Below are positions 62,123-64,000 of a stretch of DNA of 64,000 bases, in pieces. Within the stretch, counting starts at the first letter, position 1, and each line of letters starts with the position of its first letter. Under the pieces are notes generated by a model that was not told where the DNA came from, searched no databases, and worked only from the letters and a program-made list of their open reading frames with translations. A program made the translations under genes and the position numbers. The stretch is from Diaporthe sp. PMI_573 (taxonomy: Eukaryota > Ascomycota > Sordariomycetes > Diaporthales > Diaporthaceae), in NCBI GenBank assembly GCA_021399435.1, contig JAJTUP010000083.1, positions 124,001 to 188,000 of the forward strand, in the 5' to 3' direction.

Positions 62123-63191
62123 TCAATTATCATGTGATAGTATCTGCTTGATCTGTGCTGCTCCCTCTAGAGGAATTAAGACCGAGACTCGAGCACATTC
62201 GGTCGCAGTCCTCGATACGACCATCGAAATACATGTCGTGCATTCATCTTCCCTGCGACGCTCTTCTTGATATCCTGGACCAGATAACACCACTTCTGCC
62301 AACATGTTCCCGAAAGTGGTGTAGATGGGTGCCAACTGGCAGCCTTCAAGCACCACTTCGTCTCTGGCCGCGTCTGCCCCACAAGGGGGTACCGAATCCC
62401 GTCTTGGTTCTCCAAGCACACTTTGAACAGTTGAGAAGCGATACTTTCTATCCTTCTGGGCGTCACCTCAATATTGAGAGAGGCGACCCGATCATCCTGT
62501 GTAGGCGTTATAGACACAGCGGCGGTCGATCCGCCATCCAGTTCGAATGTCGTACGATCGCTCCTGCAAGGTACTCGGGGAAAAAGAAGCTACAGGCAGT
62601 GATAGATGCTTCATCCATAAGCCAAGAGCTGTATTCATGCGAGACGCCCTGCTGTAACGACTGTGGGCTGCTGTCGTGATTCGAGGTTTGCAGTGCCGGC
62701 TCATTTGAGCCAGGTGATGGTGGCAGGAGGCTAGAGCTGCAGTCATAGGCGATGTTCAAGCCGGAGTCGCCATCACCCTGTTGAGATCCTGCCCCACCAG
62801 AGGAGATTTTGACTCGATCGCGTTTGATCTCGCGCCGGCGACTTCTTCTGATCCACTTCTCCAAATCCTTCGCCACGGGTTTCAACGCTGCCATGAGCTG
62901 CTCCGCCGCTGCCTGACGATTTTTGGTAGACAGTCTATCAAGGATTGTGACTAATCCCTTCCGCTCAACCTTCTTGGGCTGTTTGCCTTTGACGTCCTCC
63001 ACTGTGTATTGGGTAAATAAGTAGGCGATGCAAGCTGACAGGCCACCATAGTCGAGGAAAATTCGTTCTGTAGAGTTTTTGTTGGCGGTGTACACCTTCG
63101 CCAGGCGTCTCTGAACTGCCGGTGGGATTCTCTCGCGCTTTCCCACTTCCCAGAGAAGAAGTTCGACTTGTTCTTGATTGAGAGGCGGCAT
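62123..63191 (-). pseudogene. Fungal protein of unknown function, two frameshifts
   Basis: Frame 1 (63191 to ~62510) starts 'MPPLNQEQVELLLWEVGKRE' and has 'SACIAYLFTQYTVEDVKGKQ', a basic stretch ('KWIRRSRRREIKRDRVK') and 'MADRPPLCL' before a stop. Frame 2 then reads 'TPTQDDRVASLNIEVTPRRI' to 'ETKWCLKAA' near 62350. Frame 3 continues 'LAPIYTTFGNMLAEVVLSGP' and ends 'IPLEGAAQIKQIL' at 62123. The three read as one protein of ~340 residues, so single-base losses near 62510 and 62350 are inferred. It resembles a lineage-specific fungal family of unknown role; I cannot name it. Confidence 0.5.
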
Positions 63192-63532
63192 AGTGGTACA
63201 AGATTGAAGAGTGAATACATTGGGACGAGGACAGAGTTCTGAGGGATCAAGTCCCTCTTATAATCTCGCCAGTATCTGCTGATACGTCTTGATTCCTCGC
63301 CGCACATCCTTCACATCTCCTACTCAGCCACTTCATGGGGCCTGGAATAGAGAATCTGCATACTGGCGGCGCATGCACAGAAAAAAGGGGGAGTGGTGTG
63401 ATGGCTTTATTTCTTTGGCTTACACTAGACCAGGGCTCGTCTCACCGAACAACTTCAGCAGGACAAAGCTCGGGATGGAATGGACGATGCAACACAATGG
63501 CTGACTATTGTCGGCCAACACTGAAAGTATAA
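63192..63532. other. Gap, no gene seen
   Basis: Nothing supported before the ankyrin-type fragment. Confidence 0.4.
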
Positions 63533-64000
63533 TTCATCGGGGATGCTGATTCCCTGCCCATGACTATTGTCCAGGTTAGCCTAGCATACCTGCTAGGGAT
63601 TGACCATAGTCTTTTGGTTGCACGGATCAGACAGAACTTCCCCTTTGCTTCCTATGCAGCACAATACTGGGCAGGCCAGGCTGTAATGGTGGAGATAGAA
63701 AGTGAAGAGACTCAACAGCTTATAGCTGAGTTCTTCAAATGTGGCAACGCCTATAAACGTTACTATCAGCTGTACTGCCTTGATCAGCCATGGAAATCAG
63801 GCTTTGAAACGATTGAAAGATGCCCATCTCCTTTATTCTATGCATCTGTTGGAGGCCTTATTCATTCCTGCCAGATGCTGCTCGAGAATGGCGCCGATGT
63901 GAACGCCAAGCGAGTACGATCTCGATCACAAACAACAGCAAAAGACTGTTCAACACAAGACCAGCCACACACGACGACTATCTGTGGGCAGGAGACAGGC
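63533..64000 (+). pseudogene. NACHT/ankyrin-type NLR fragment, cut by the window edge
   Basis: An open frame with no stop to the end of the window reads 'VSLAYLLGIDHSLLVARIRQ', 'NFPFASYAAQYWAGQAVMVE', 'ERCPSPLFYASVGGLIHSCQ' and 'MLLENGADVNAK'. The 'YAAQYW' segment and the first ankyrin repeat are typical of the region after the NACHT domain in fungal NACHT-ankyrin proteins. After 'NAK' the sequence no longer follows the ankyrin pattern, so another junction may lie at about 63910. The NACHT domain itself is not in the window. It may be part of a larger broken gene. Confidence 0.5.

Overview
The window is from a filamentous ascomycete (Pezizomycotina, most likely Sordariomycetes). Protein genes are split by short introns of 44-119 nt with CTRAY-type branch points. 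Con-10 and P450nor homologues, NACHT/WD40 and NACHT/ankyrin fragments, fungal hAT elements and a Tad-like LINE all point the same way. All gene models below were read by eye from the sequence, with no database search.

The window is a mosaic. A few intact host genes sit in a large amount of mobile and decaying DNA. From left to right: (1) 183-5565, two arms of about 620 bp in inverted orientation enclosing a broken DUF7924-type gene. (2) 5757-14029, a host block: an ATF/CREB-like bZIP factor, a con-10 conidiation/stress protein, a phosphoketolase pseudogene with at least five separate lesions, and an intact short-chain dehydrogenase. (3) 15.5-19.9 kb, decayed or unrecognised genes, including a VWA/Hint protein relic and one intact small coiled-coil protein. 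(4) 20.1-23.8 kb, a complete hAT transposon with an exact 8-bp target duplication, inserted in a PHD-finger gene fragment. (5) 24.5-33.7 kb, a possible solo LTR, a DUF3435 recombinase fragment, a LINE RNase H relic, a second hAT element and an NLR/WD40 gene tail. (6) 34-39.4 kb, a nearly complete two-ORF LINE. (7) 39.5-52.6 kb, a MITE, gene tails (membrane protein, SMC-like ATPase, lactonase), two more hAT relics, an intact C2H2 protein gene and a disrupted PD-(D/E)XK-like gene. (8) 53.1-55.9 kb, a 5'-truncated Copia element. (9) 56.0-60.7 kb, the functional highlight. (10) 60.7-64 kb, one disrupted gene, one unrecognised ORF and a NACHT/ankyrin fragment running off the right edge.

The highlight is a divergent pair. 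A seven-exon cytochrome P450 nitric oxide reductase (P450nor/CYP55A, 403 aa predicted) lies on the minus strand. A two-exon copper nitrite reductase (NirK, 459 aa predicted) with a mitochondrial-type N-terminus lies on the plus strand. Together they would convert nitrite to NO to N2O, the core of fungal denitrification. Their shared 1.5-kb intergenic region holds three matches to the NirA/NIT4 nitrate-regulator consensus, one a perfect palindrome. Both genes keep every key ligand residue I could check, unlike most of their neighbours.

Weak points: exon boundaries are inferred from splice signals and family similarity recalled from memory. Pseudogene calls rest on frame breaks that could in part be assembly errors. 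Several open frames are listed as unrecognised.
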